This document shows positions 7,027 through 15,715 of a stretch of 34,389 nt of DNA, piece by piece. The stretch is taken from contig CAJKXZ010000014.1 in the NCBI GenBank assembly GCA_905203995.1, positions 1 to 34,389 on the forward strand, written 5' to 3'. The position numbers were made by a program, and so were the translations under genes. Each line of letters opens with the position of its first letter. The first letter of the stretch is position 1. The DNA comes from an uncultured Methanomassiliicoccus sp. (lineage in GTDB: Archaea; Thermoplasmatota; Thermoplasmata; Methanomassiliicoccales; Methanomassiliicoccaceae). The notes under the pieces are model-generated. The model was not told the DNA's origin. It saw only the letters and a program-made list of their open reading frames with translations, and did no database searches.

Positions 7027-8384
7027 TATAAGTATTTTCTCATCGCTTCCGATAAGACTTTTTCGCATTCATCAGATCTCTCTTTAGCTTCTATTTCCGT
7101 TCTAGCTTCGGAGTAAATGCGGAACAAGGGTTCAGTACCGGAAGGTCTGACTAAGGTCCAGCCGTCAGCATAGCAGATTTTAACGCCGTCAATGGTGTTG
7201 ATCTTTTCATTGCTGTATTGGTTGACGAGGTAGCCGAGAACTTTATTTTTCAGCTCATTGGGACAGACGATTTTACGTTTGTCCTGGCTGTACTGCGGCA
7301 GCTGATCGACCAAATCGGCCAGCGGGCCCTGTTTAGCAATGATTTCCAGCATCTTGGCAGCAGTCATCGCGCCGTCCCGGCAGTACTGATGCTGCGGGAA
7401 GATCAAGCCGCCGTTTTCTTCGCCGCCGAAGATCGCGCCGATTTCGATCATCTTCCGCGATACAATCGGGGCACCGACTTTGGTGTAGACTACTTCGCCG
7501 CCGGCTGTTTTGACAACTTCTTCTACGCAGTTGGAGGAAGAGACGGGCGTAACGACTGTTCCGCCGTTATGTTCTTTGACCATCTGCGAAGCTACTACGG
7601 CCAGACTCTTATCGCCGTAAAGGTAACGGCCGCGGTTATCAACGAAGATCGTACGGTCGGCATCACCGTCATGTGCGATACCCAGATCCGCGCCGGTTTC
7701 TCTGACCATGGCTAAGAGATCCTTGAGATGATCTTCGGTCGGCTCGGAAGGATGTCCCGGAAAAGTACCCATGGGGTTACCGTTAAGGGTGATGGCCTTA
7801 ACGCCTAATTCCTGCAGAAGCCGCGGGGAGGAAGCGGTGGAAGCGCCGTTAGCGCAGTCCAGTACAACCTTCAGCTTAGCGTTCTTGATGCTCTCGACAT
7901 CGACCAAGCTGACAACGGAAGCCAGGTAGGCATCAATGGCGCCGGAACGCGGATACAACGCGCCAACTTGATCCCAAGGCTGATTAGCAAAAGCCTTCTG
8001 AAAATAAATCTGCTCAATTTTTTCTTCTTTCTCACGGGGCATTTCGGTACCGTCGGCATCGATGCATTTGATACCGTTAAATTCGGGCGGATTGTGGGAA
8101 GCAGTAATCATCACCCCGCCGCTGATAAAGCCGGCTTTGACGTAAAACTGCACGACTGGTGTCGGTACCATGCCGACATCAATGACGTTGGCCCCGGTTG
8201 ACATAATCCCCGCCGCGACGGCACTCTTCACCATGTCTGCGGAAGTGCGCGGATCATTGCCGATGGCGATATTGCCCTGCATAAACGTACCGATGGCCTT
8301 GCCCAGATCCAGAGAGAATTGGGCCGTTAAGTCTTGATTGATGACTCCTCTGACTCCATTTGTTCCAAATAAACGCTCACTCAT
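7026..8384 (-). CDS. glmM: phosphoglucosamine mutase / phosphomannomutase family
   Basis: This 452-residue alpha-D-phosphohexomutase has the expected motifs: LFGTNGVRG at the N-terminus, the phosphoserine loop ITASHNPPEFNG (serine 96), the metal-binding DGDADR loop near 240, the sugar-binding GGEENGG near 325, and the phosphate-binding RPSGTEP near 415. It interconverts hexosamine- or hexose-6- and 1-phosphates for nucleotide-sugar synthesis. Archaeal GlmM and phosphomannomutases are too alike to separate by eye; the short GTNGVRG start leans to GlmM. The ATG at 8384 with AAGGA just upstream is preferred over GTG 8396. It lies 88 bases behind a sugar-1-phosphate nucleotidyltransferase, which would use its product. 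Confidence 0.85.
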   Translation of the reverse strand: MSERLFGTNGVRGVINQDLTAQFSLDLGKAIGTFMQGNIAIGNDPRTSADMVKSAVAAGIMSTGANVIDVGMVPTPVVQFYVKAGFISGGVMITASHNPPEFNGIKCIDADGTEMPREKEEKIEQIYFQKAFANQPWDQVGALYPRSGAIDAYLASVVSLVDVESIKNAKLKVVLDCANGASTASSPRLLQELGVKAITLNGNPMGTFPGHPSEPTEDHLKDLLAMVRETGADLGIAHDGDADRTIFVDNRGRYLYGDKSLAVVASQMVKEHNGGTVVTPVSSSNCVEEVVKTAGGEVVYTKVGAPIVSRKMIEIGAIFGGEENGGLIFPQHQYCRDGAMTAAKMLEIIAKQGPLADLVDQLPQYSQDKRKIVCPNELKNKVLGYLVNQYSNEKINTIDGVKICYADGWTLVRPSGTEPLFRIYSEARTEIEAKERSDECEKVLSEAMRKYL

Positions 8385-8425
8385 AATTCCTTGCACCCCG
8401 TGTGTAAATAAGATTCAATAAAGCC

Positions 8426-8435
8426 TTAATATAAT
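8426..8435 (-). promoter_or_regulatory. candidate TATA box for the phosphohexomutase gene
   Basis: ATTATATTAA on the minus strand, about 45 bases before the chosen start, in the 88-base gap behind the nucleotidyltransferase. It would give a leader of about 20 bases that contains the AAGGA site. Confidence 0.4.
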
Positions 8436-8472
8436 GGCACGGCAAGATATTTGAATCTCCCCTTCGTGGTTT

Positions 8473-9438
8473 TTAATCTTTTGCTAAAATCGTGTCGCGC
8501 ACAGTTGAATTTTTCTCAACAATGCAGCCCTGCCCGATAATCGAGTTTTCAACAACGGCGCCTTCTTCCAGCAACGCTCCGCGCAGCAGCATGCTGTTGA
8601 CTACGCGGGCACCGGCGGAAACCAGCACATCATCCTCGATGTAAACATTAGGACCGATCTGACAGCCGCGCAGATGCGCTCTCTGCAGCAGGTTCTCGCC
8701 GGTGAGTTCCACTTCCTCTTCCATAATGAGGTCTGCCGAACTCGCTGCGGCCTTTCGCTGCAGCAATAAGCGCTGGGCTTCCAGATAGTTGGTGCGGGTG
8801 CCGCAGTCGATCCAGTAACCTTTGAATTCATAGCCGTACATGCCGTGGGCGAGAATCTGCGGGAAGACCGCTTTCTCCATGGAAACGACGCCGTCGGGAA
8901 TGTAATCAAAAATTTCTTTTTCGAAAATATAGGTACCAGCGTTGATCAGGTTCGATAACGCTTCTTCCCGCTTTGGTTTTTCTTGGAAAGTAGTGATGCG
9001 CGTCTCGCGGCACTCTACAACGCCGAAAGCTGAAGGATCTTCCACGGTCCACAGTGACATCGTCGCCAGTCCGCCGTGGGCTTTGTGAAACGCCAGCATG
9101 TCCTGGAGATCTAAAGAACAAACGACATCGCCGTTCATAACGATGAAGGTGTCATCGAGATAGCGCGCGACATTTTTGATGGCGCCGCCGGTTCCCAACG
9201 GTTCTTCTTCCGTGACCAGAATGATCTGGCGTCCGACATCATGCGTGCGGAAATACTCTTCCAGCTTATCACGCATGTAAGAAACTGCTAAAATAACGGT
9301 ATCCACTTCCGCCGGCAGGGCGTCAATGATATGCATCACCAGTGGCTTGCCTAAAAGTGGTATAAGCGGTTTAGGAATGTAGTTTGTGAGTGGACGGAGA
9401 CGGGTCCCCAGTCCACCAGCTAAGATCAATGCTTTCAT
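8473..9438 (-). CDS. sugar-1-phosphate nucleotidyltransferase (mannose-1-phosphate guanylyltransferase-like)
   Basis: This 321-residue protein has an N-terminal nucleotidyltransferase domain, with ALILAGGLGTRLRPLT, the IPKPL motif, EEPLGTGGAI, the metal-binding MNGDV and GYWIDCGT. A C-terminal left-handed beta-helix of hexapeptide repeats follows from about 240 (IGPNVYIEDDVLVSAGARV and later turns). The family activates sugar-1-phosphates with an NTP. The layout and the DPSAFGVV and YWIDCGT motifs resemble GDP-mannose pyrophosphorylases, but glucose- or N-acetylglucosamine-1-phosphate are possible substrates. There is no C-terminal acetyltransferase domain as in bacterial GlmU. It starts 11 bases after the LSm stop, so the two are probably cotranscribed. 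Confidence 0.82.
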   Translation of the reverse strand: MKALILAGGLGTRLRPLTNYIPKPLIPLLGKPLVMHIIDALPAEVDTVILAVSYMRDKLEEYFRTHDVGRQIILVTEEEPLGTGGAIKNVARYLDDTFIVMNGDVVCSLDLQDMLAFHKAHGGLATMSLWTVEDPSAFGVVECRETRITTFQEKPKREEALSNLINAGTYIFEKEIFDYIPDGVVSMEKAVFPQILAHGMYGYEFKGYWIDCGTRTNYLEAQRLLLQRKAAASSADLIMEEEVELTGENLLQRAHLRGCQIGPNVYIEDDVLVSAGARVVNSMLLRGALLEEGAVVENSIIGQGCIVEKNSTVRDTILAKD

Positions 9439-9449
9439 TCTATCTCAGA

Positions 9450-9665
9450 TCACATGGGAGAGATTCTGACCACATTGTTACCGCGGAGAACCACAGTTCC
9501 CAGACGACGGGTCTGCTCGGCGGTACGCTCTTCAGTCTCCTCGAGGACCATGTTCATATAATCGTCATAACCCGCTAACTTTCCTTCAAGGATTCTTCCA
9601 TCCTTGAGCAGTAGGGATATGCGGTGATTCATCGATTTCTCCAGTAAAGCCAGGGGCATAACCAT
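9450..9665 (-). CDS. archaeal Sm-like protein (LSm)
   Basis: This 71-residue protein carries the Sm1 motif (ISLLLKDGRILEGKLAGYDDYMNMVL) and Sm2 motif (LGTVVLRGNNVVRISP). Archaeal LSm proteins form six- or seven-membered rings that bind U-rich RNA. The ATG at 9665 has GGAAGTGAG just upstream; a second ATG two codons on (9659) is equally usable. It lies downstream of scpB in the same direction but behind a 107-base gap with a TATA-like box, and 11 bases upstream of the nucleotidyltransferase gene. Confidence 0.9.
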   Translation of the reverse strand: MVMPLALLEKSMNHRISLLLKDGRILEGKLAGYDDYMNMVLEETEERTAEQTRRLGTVVLRGNNVVRISPM

Positions 9666-9744
9666 GATTACTCACTTCCAAGTGGCATTGTGGATTCTTG
9701 ATTTAAACTTTCCGTAGTCTTATGCAGCAAATTCGGTACTTTTG

Positions 9745-9755
9745 CCTTATATAGC
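9745..9755 (-). promoter_or_regulatory. candidate TATA box for the LSm operon
   Basis: GCTATATAAGG on the minus strand in the scpB-LSm gap, giving a leader of roughly 60 bases. A weaker alternative, TTTAAA around 9702-9707, sits closer to the start codon. Confidence 0.5.
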
Positions 9756-9772
9756 TTAGCTAGCACTGGAAC

Positions 9773-10279
9773 TTAATTTCCTTTTGCCCGCTCTTCAAGG
9801 TATTTTTTAATCGCTGCGGGGCTGGAACCGTTAATGCCGAAGTATTCCGGGAAGCGTTTAGTGGTGCTGAGCACGTAACTGTGCCCTTTCTTTTTCATGG
9901 CAATCAGACCCAGACTGTGCAGCTCTTTGACATCCGCATAAGTTTTGCTGCCTAAAGCATGAGCCAAATCACTCTGCAGCACCGGCTGGTGGTAGGCGAT
10001 CCAGGAGGCGGTACGCAGAATGTTATCGGGAATCTCCTTCGGTGCGAAAGCGTGGCCGAAAGGCGCATACTCGTCTTTCAGAAGCAGAGCATAACCGCTG
10101 CCGACTTTCGCCACCCGCAGGGAAGTCTCCCGGCTTTCATACTCGGCAGTCAGGTCCTTGAGGGCTTTGCGGATGGTGGCCGCTGACAGCTGGGTCTGCG
10201 TTTCCATATCCGAAATTCTTACCGGCTGCGGGGAGGAAAAGAGCACGGCTTCAATAATCCTTACAGGCTGCAAATCCAT
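9773..10279 (-). CDS. scpB: segregation and condensation protein ScpB
   Basis: This 168-residue protein fits the ScpB family: paired winged-helix domains that dimerise and bind the kleisin ScpA. Visible features are the N-terminal IIEAVLFSSPQPV helix, a second winged helix with ILRTASWIAYHQPVLQSDLAHALG, and a C-terminal TKRFPEYFGI motif typical of the family. It begins one base after the scpA stop, completing an smc-scpA-scpB operon. It is a subunit of the SMC condensin-like complex that organises and helps segregate chromosomes. Confidence 0.88.
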   Translation of the reverse strand: MDLQPVRIIEAVLFSSPQPVRISDMETQTQLSAATIRKALKDLTAEYESRETSLRVAKVGSGYALLLKDEYAPFGHAFAPKEIPDNILRTASWIAYHQPVLQSDLAHALGSKTYADVKELHSLGLIAMKKKGHSYVLSTTKRFPEYFGINGSSPAAIKKYLEERAKGN

Positions 10280-10280
10280 C

Positions 10281-11168
10281 TCAGATCACCGAGTCTTTGC
10301 TGTCAATGACAATTTCTTTCACCAGTTCCGGCGCGGAAATGTCTTCGATGGTGGCAATGTCACCTTCGATCCTTACCTGCAGTCGGATACGGCCGTAGGG
10401 TCCTTCTTCCTGCCAGAGGTCAATTTTGCCGTCTCTGGCTAAGAATAAAATGGACATGAAGACCGTTACCAGATCTTCGCGGTCGCCTTCCCAGATATCT
10501 TCAATGTCAATCTCGCCGGGACCGCATTTCATAATCCGCGCCCAGACCGTCTCCACATCCCGCTCCATATCGTCGTTATGGGCTTTAGTGTCGAACTTTT
10601 CATTCTTTGGTTTGTTTTCCCGGATTCTGATTCTTGAGAGATTCTGTTGTTCTTCGCGGCGGGCATCTTCGAAAGCTTCCAGCAGTTCGACTAAGGTGAC
10701 GGCGCGTGAACCTTTGCGGCGGACTACTTCGTAAAGCGAGACTTCATCGGGCATGCAGAGCACTTCCCGCTCGCTGCTGAAGTCATCGTAGAATTCATCC
10801 ATTACTTCTGTTTCCTGATCTTCGGAATTAATGAGGATCTTCTCACTCTGCATCCGTAAGATTGACCAGGCCATCAGCATTAATTTCCCGGCCAGCACAA
10901 AATTCACTTCGCTGTCCTGCACCCTTTCTGTGTAGAGCTGCGTGAAGCGCATCAAGTCGATGTCCCAAGGATCTAAGTTATTATTAAGCACTAAATCAAA
11001 GACGGTTTCGATCGAGCGGTCGAGGGGGTCGGTACTGCTGGTTTCGGAATTATTTTCTAAAATACTCAAATAGTAATCAATCTTTTCCGCCCCGTCATGC
11101 TCATCAATCATTGCTTTGTGAAATAGAAGGTGCTGCAGGACCCCTTCCGTACCAGTAAATTTCGTCAT
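10281..11168 (-). CDS. scpA: segregation and condensation protein ScpA (kleisin)
   Basis: This 295-residue kleisin links the SMC heads. The ScpA core motif NNNLDPWDIDLMRFTQLY lies near residues 60-77, followed by the helix LAGKLMLMAWSILRMQSE. A charged linker comes next, and then a C-terminal winged helix (LVTVFMSILFLARDGKIDLWQEEGPYGRIRL) that docks on an SMC head. Its ATG overlaps the smc TGA as ATGA, implying translational coupling. The N-terminus carries about 40 residues before the first kleisin helix. Confidence 0.9.
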   Translation of the reverse strand: MTKFTGTEGVLQHLLFHKAMIDEHDGAEKIDYYLSILENNSETSSTDPLDRSIETVFDLVLNNNLDPWDIDLMRFTQLYTERVQDSEVNFVLAGKLMLMAWSILRMQSEKILINSEDQETEVMDEFYDDFSSEREVLCMPDEVSLYEVVRRKGSRAVTLVELLEAFEDARREEQQNLSRIRIRENKPKNEKFDTKAHNDDMERDVETVWARIMKCGPGEIDIEDIWEGDREDLVTVFMSILFLARDGKIDLWQEEGPYGRIRLQVRIEGDIATIEDISAPELVKEIVIDSKDSVI

Positions 11169-14100
11169 GTACTACCTTCCTCTTTTTCATCGGCGATGCC
11201 GAATTCGGCTTGTAAGTCCTCAATGCCCGAAATGTTCGGCCGGACAATTACATTAGAAATGCCGCCACCCTGTTTGGTTACTCCAATGATGTGGTCGGCT
11301 TTAGTCAACGTGATCTTTCTTAAAGAAATCTGGACGAACTGCGCCGTCTTCGATGATTTCTGCACTCTCTTGGCCACCATATCGGCGTTGATGCCGTCTA
11401 AGAACATATCCACTTCATCCAGCAGATAGAACGGCGAGGGCTGATATTCCTGAATAGCGAAAATGAAGGCCAGCGCCGTCAGTGATTTCTCTCCGCCGCT
11501 GAGGGCATCCAGCCGCAGAACTTTGCCCTGTTTGGGTTTGACTTTGATACTCAAACCACCTTCGAAAGGATTCTCGGGATTTTCGAGAATTAAGTCGGCG
11601 TCACCGCCTTGTGATAATTCTGAATACGCCTGTTTGAAATTGACATTAACGCCTTCGTAAACCCGTAAGAGCGCTACTTTCTTTTTGCCGCCGAGCTCCG
11701 ACTCCAGTTTAAGGAGGTCATCGCGCTGGGCGCTTAAGCGGGCAATTTCCGTGTCTAACTCATCATGCCGCTTCTTACGTTCGGCGTAGTCTTCCAGCGC
11801 TCTTAAGTTAACAGCACCCATGGATGCCATGGCCCGTTCGCACTGGCGGATAATTTCTTTTAAGGATTCAATACTCGGTAAGATTTCGTTTGAAACATCA
11901 ATGTTGTAACTCTGCAGTTCTTCTTCCAGTTCACGGATGCTGTCCTGGCACTGGGCAATGCGCGTATTGACGTTAATGATCATGCCTTCAGCGGTTTCGA
12001 TATCCGCGGTAATCTTATCCTTATCAGAACCGAGCCGGACTTTCTGCTTGAAAAGATCATCTCTTTTCTTGCGCAGGACATTGATTTCATTGCCCATTGA
12101 TTCTTCAATCATCCGCAGTGCGGTCAGTTCCACTTTGGATTTTTCCGCTGCTTCTGCTGCCGCCTGGCCTTCCTCTTTCGTTACTTTAATTTTGTCAATA
12201 GTTTGTAATTTTTCCTTATCGAGATCATTGAGCCGGCGCTCGGTCATTTTGATTTGAGCACTCAGAGTATTAATCTCGGATTTGAGGGTAGCCATGCTTA
12301 CGGCCAATTCTGACGTCTGCGCCTGCAGGAGTTTTAGTTTGTCGGAAAGCTCGCGCGGGGCAATTTCTTCCATCCTGGCTCTGGCTTTTTCCAAAGACTC
12401 TTTCAAACCGTTGAGCTGACTTTCCTGCACTTCTATTTTAGCGGCCAGCTCGGCAATCTCTTTGCTGACTGCCAATTTTTCCGTCTCTTTCGTCTGCCGC
12501 TGCTCTTTCCCCTGCTCCAGCTTTTCTTTCAACTGCTGGCGCTGTTTTTCTAACGTTTCTAAAGTAATCGAAGAAGACTTGTCAGCGCCGGTGAGGGTGT
12601 GCAGCTGCCGTTCGAGATCTAAAATCTCTTCCCGCAGTTCCTTTAATTCCTGTGATAAATTCTCAGAAGCTAGCAGCGCTTTTTCCAGCTGCTGGGAGAT
12701 CTCTTCCTTCTTGCCTTTGGAGGAAGAACCGAATTTGAGATTGGACTGTTCGACATTACCGCCGACCATCGCTCCGGAAGCTTCCAACAGTTCCCCGCCG
12801 GCCGTGACTAAACGGACTCCGCCCATCAGTTTACGGGCGTGGTCTAAGGTGTCGACGACAACCGTATCGCCTAACACATACCAGAAAGCGGCGCGGTACT
12901 GCTCATCAAATCTTACCAGATCGATCGCAAAACCAACCGCTTCTTTGGCGGCCATAATCGCCTTTCCGCGCGGCCGTCCGTCGAGCATTTTAGTCAGCGG
13001 CAGAAAAGTAGCCCGGCCGGAGCGGTTATTCTTCAAGTACTGAATGCATTCCGCAGCCGTCTGGTCGTCATCGACCACAATAGCCTGCATACGGCCGCCG
13101 GCTGCGATGTTCAAAGCCGTCTGATAGGCCGGTTCCACTTCTGCCAGTTCGGCAATGGTGCCGTGGATGCCTCTGATCTTCAGTGCATCACGGGCATCGA
13201 GAATCGCCCGCACTGCCCGGTTGTAACCGCGGGCCATATCACCGGCGGCTTCCTCTTCGGCTTTAATGCGGGTAAGCTCTCTGGTTAAATTCTTAACGGC
13301 CTGCTCCAGCTCATCCGCTTCCCGCATTAAGCGGGTTTCGGCGCTTCGTTTGGCCATTATTTTTTCCTGTAATTCACGGAAGCCCTTTTCGGAAGTTTTC
13401 TCACTGTCTTTGATTTCTTTAATCTTCCAGTCGATTTCTTTAACTTCAAAATCTAACGACTCGACCTTTTCCGCGGCTTCGGCGGTCTCTGTTTCAAAAC
13501 GCTTTTCGCGGCTGACCAGACGCTCCATTTCCATCTTCATGGCATTATGGCTCTGCTCCGCTTCCCGCACGGCACTTTCTTTTTGCGTGATCTCTTTATC
13601 CAGCTCCGCCAGCTGTTCATCGCAGGCCGAAATCTTATTCTGCGTTTCTTCCAGTTCGGCTTTCGCCTTGGTCAGATTTTGTTCTTCTTTCGTGTATTCT
13701 TTTTCATTAATTTCTAATTGCGCTTTGAGTTCTTTGATGTTCTCCAGCGTTTCGCTCCGCTCATCATTAATCTCCAGCAGCGACTCTTCCATCTCGCTGA
13801 CCATCTGCGCGGAAGTGGCCGCTTTATCTTCCATCCGCGCCACCTGGATCTTTAAAGCATCGATTTTCTGCTGCAGAATCTTAAACTCCTCGCCGCCTTT
13901 CGACTGCAGTTCTTCTTCCACCTGCACGATCGCTTCTTCAATCTCCTGCACCTTGGCGACGATTTCTGAAATTTTTAGTTTATTGTCACTAATCTGTTTA
14001 TTAAAAGCTTCAATCTGATCGGAAAGCGTTCTAATTTCCACCAGCGTATTTTCTTTACGGCGGCGGGCTAGCTTAGCTTTCGAAGAAGTCAGTTTTTCTT

Positions 14101-14770
14101 CTAACTCCATGTAGCGGAGGGCATTTTCCTTCTCCTTCTCCAGCTGTTTCATTTGTGTTAGAATTTCGTTGAGAATGATGCTGATGCGCTCAATGTTAGC
14201 ATTAGCTTCTTCCCGCTCGGCGCTGGCTTTATTCAATTCTTCATCAAATTTGGCGATGCCGGAAATATTATCGAGAATTTTGCGTCTTTCTACGTTGGAC
14301 ATGGTGACAATGCGCGTCACATCACCCTGCTGCACGAGATTATAACCGTCAGCACTGATGCGGGCATTCGATAGCAACATATCAAATTCCGACAGGGAAG
14401 ACTTACGGTCGTTGACGTAGAAGTAAGAAGTGTAGCCTTCACCATCGGCAGACATCTTGATCATTCTGGTCAAACGGACAATATCTTCTTCAATCGGAAT
14501 GGTGCGGTCAGCATTGTCAAAAACCAAAGAAACTTTACAGTATTTGGCGGGATTTTTGTTATTGCCCCCATTAAAGATTAAATCCGAAAGCTTACCCGCC
14601 CTAATTGCTTTAGAGCTTTTCGGGCCTAAAACAAATAAGATCGAATCAGAAATATTGGATTTCCCGGAGCCATTGGGTCCCGTAACAGCGGTATAGCCTT
14701 CTAAAAGGGGAACAGTAAGTTTTCTTCCAAACGACTTAAAGTTTTCCAACTCTATCTGTTTTAAATACAT
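11165..14770 (-). CDS. smc: chromosome segregation protein SMC
   Basis: This 1201-residue SMC ATPase has an N-terminal head with Walker A GPNGSGKS at 31-38 and a long coiled coil (about 170-500). The hinge (about 510-640) includes IHGTIAELAEVEPAY and a GGNVEQS segment just after it, followed by the return coiled coil. The C-terminal head has the ABC signature LSGGEKS near 1090 and Walker B FYLLDEVDMFLD near 1115. The length is typical for archaeal and bacterial SMC. The start at 14770 (MYLKQIELENFKSFG) matches the family; an upstream in-frame TTG/GTG extension of 19 codons is unlikely. GGAGGT sits three bases before the ATG, inside a hairpin. Together with ScpA and ScpB it forms the complex that extrudes and compacts DNA. 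Confidence 0.95.
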   Translation of the reverse strand: MYLKQIELENFKSFGRKLTVPLLEGYTAVTGPNGSGKSNISDSILFVLGPKSSKAIRAGKLSDLIFNGGNNKNPAKYCKVSLVFDNADRTIPIEEDIVRLTRMIKMSADGEGYTSYFYVNDRKSSLSEFDMLLSNARISADGYNLVQQGDVTRIVTMSNVERRKILDNISGIAKFDEELNKASAEREEANANIERISIILNEILTQMKQLEKEKENALRYMELEEKLTSSKAKLARRRKENTLVEIRTLSDQIEAFNKQISDNKLKISEIVAKVQEIEEAIVQVEEELQSKGGEEFKILQQKIDALKIQVARMEDKAATSAQMVSEMEESLLEINDERSETLENIKELKAQLEINEKEYTKEEQNLTKAKAELEETQNKISACDEQLAELDKEITQKESAVREAEQSHNAMKMEMERLVSREKRFETETAEAAEKVESLDFEVKEIDWKIKEIKDSEKTSEKGFRELQEKIMAKRSAETRLMREADELEQAVKNLTRELTRIKAEEEAAGDMARGYNRAVRAILDARDALKIRGIHGTIAELAEVEPAYQTALNIAAGGRMQAIVVDDDQTAAECIQYLKNNRSGRATFLPLTKMLDGRPRGKAIMAAKEAVGFAIDLVRFDEQYRAAFWYVLGDTVVVDTLDHARKLMGGVRLVTAGGELLEASGAMVGGNVEQSNLKFGSSSKGKKEEISQQLEKALLASENLSQELKELREEILDLERQLHTLTGADKSSSITLETLEKQRQQLKEKLEQGKEQRQTKETEKLAVSKEIAELAAKIEVQESQLNGLKESLEKARARMEEIAPRELSDKLKLLQAQTSELAVSMATLKSEINTLSAQIKMTERRLNDLDKEKLQTIDKIKVTKEEGQAAAEAAEKSKVELTALRMIEESMGNEINVLRKKRDDLFKQKVRLGSDKDKITADIETAEGMIINVNTRIAQCQDSIRELEEELQSYNIDVSNEILPSIESLKEIIRQCERAMASMGAVNLRALEDYAERKKRHDELDTEIARLSAQRDDLLKLESELGGKKKVALLRVYEGVNVNFKQAYSELSQGGDADLILENPENPFEGGLSIKVKPKQGKVLRLDALSGGEKSLTALAFIFAIQEYQPSPFYLLDEVDMFLDGINADMVAKRVQKSSKTAQFVQISLRKITLTKADHIIGVTKQGGGISNVIVRPNISGIEDLQAEFGIADEKEEGST

Positions 14771-14774
14771 TTGA

Positions 14775-14788
14775 CCTCCGCTCGGAGG
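14775..14788 (-). promoter_or_regulatory. hairpin enclosing the smc ribosome-binding site
   Basis: A perfect 6-bp inverted repeat with a 2-base centre (CCTCCG, then CGGAGG). On the mRNA the 3' arm contains the Shine-Dalgarno GGAGGT, so the fold would hide it; a 2-base loop would require the inner pair to open. The sequence is certain; a regulatory role is inferred. Confidence 0.4.
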
Positions 14789-14868
14789 CGAGACGCTTTT
14801 CTCGAGAGTTTCTGTGCATCCCACCACAGAATTAACTTCAGCTGAGCGCTGTACAAACTGTTACTGGG

Positions 14869-14877
14869 TATATAAGC
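14869..14877 (-). promoter_or_regulatory. candidate TATA box for the smc operon
   Basis: TTATATA core on the minus strand, just past the stop of the DUF2797 gene. It would give an smc leader of about 75 bases, long for an archaeal mRNA, ending in the hairpin that covers the ribosome-binding site. Confidence 0.45.
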
Positions 14878-14884
14878 TTTCTCT

Positions 14885-15715
14885 CTATTTGGAATCATCA
14901 TTGGTAGCTGGCGTAATACTTCTGCCGACTAAGTCGCTCATTTCTAGCGCTTTAGCACCGCTGGGAGTATAATAAATTAAAAAACGGCCTTTAATACCCA
15001 TAACTTCCCCGCGGTGATGACCGGCAGTCTTAACCAGGCGCGGCGGGGAGCGCGGACGTTGGCTAAGGGGATATTGATCAAAAATTGTCAGCTCTTGATT
15101 CAGCGTAGTCTGCCAGGCATTGATTTTTTGCAGATAGGTCTGATAAACATTCATCATCTGCTCCTTTGTTGGAGCGCTCAGCCACTGTTTCAGCAGCCGC
15201 TGCGGTTTTATTTCCTGAGCGATCTTAAAGCGGGTGGAAACTTCTTTTTCCAGCTTTCTGGCGGCTAGACGATTCTCGCAGTTGAAAAGGACGGCAGCCG
15301 CATCAGCCCCCTGTTCAATAATTCTTTCTTTGAATCTTTTTTGTGAAGTCATCCCTACTTTGGGCAGATTGCTGTAGAGTGCCAGATAGACGACGTGCGG
15401 TCTTGTACAGAAGTCCGGATAGTCGCAGCGTTCACCGTCGCAGCGTGGTTCAAAAACGCAGCTCATGACGGGAATCGCCGGCGGGCGGCAGTCCGCACAA
15501 AGGGCAGCATCGGTCAGCACAATCTGCTGCGGACAGGGCGTGTAGCCGGCTTCGGTCAGACGTCCCACACAGCTCTTGCTGGCGCTTGCCGTAAAATCAA
15601 TAACAGTCAACGGCAGCTCGCTGAGCTGTCTCGTTTTTAAATTATAAATTAAAACTACTGGCTTAAAATCCTGCCAGTAGTAAGCAATAACGTGGTAAAC
15701 AGTGCTCTCACTCAT
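14885..15715 (-). CDS. DUF2797 family protein
   Basis: This 276-residue protein resembles the DUF2797 family of archaea and bacteria, whose function is not established. It has a cysteine cluster near residues 72-104 (CADCRPPAIPVMSC, then a CDGERCDYPDFC stretch) that looks metal-binding. A segment HVVYLALYSNLPKVGMTSQKRFKERIIEQGAD follows and is reminiscent of GIY-YIG nuclease folds (inference). The ATG at 15715 overlaps the kptA TGA by 8 bases and has GGGAG upstream; a TTG three codons earlier is less likely. It ends in TAG, rare in this window, with an in-frame TAA after seven further codons. It is probably the last gene of a folD-kptA transcript. Confidence 0.75.
   Translation of the reverse strand: MSESTVYHVIAYYWQDFKPVVLIYNLKTRQLSELPLTVIDFTASASKSCVGRLTEAGYTPCPQQIVLTDAALCADCRPPAIPVMSCVFEPRCDGERCDYPDFCTRPHVVYLALYSNLPKVGMTSQKRFKERIIEQGADAAAVLFNCENRLAARKLEKEVSTRFKIAQEIKPQRLLKQWLSAPTKEQMMNVYQTYLQKINAWQTTLNQELTIFDQYPLSQRPRSPPRLVKTAGHHRGEVMGIKGRFLIYYTPSGAKALEMSDLVGRSITPATNDDSK

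Noticed and set aside
11463..14018. Several long + strand open frames opposite smc (such as 13266-14018)
   Set aside because: They are antisense shadows of the coiled-coil coding sequence; their products are serine-rich and low-complexity, and smc itself is certain.
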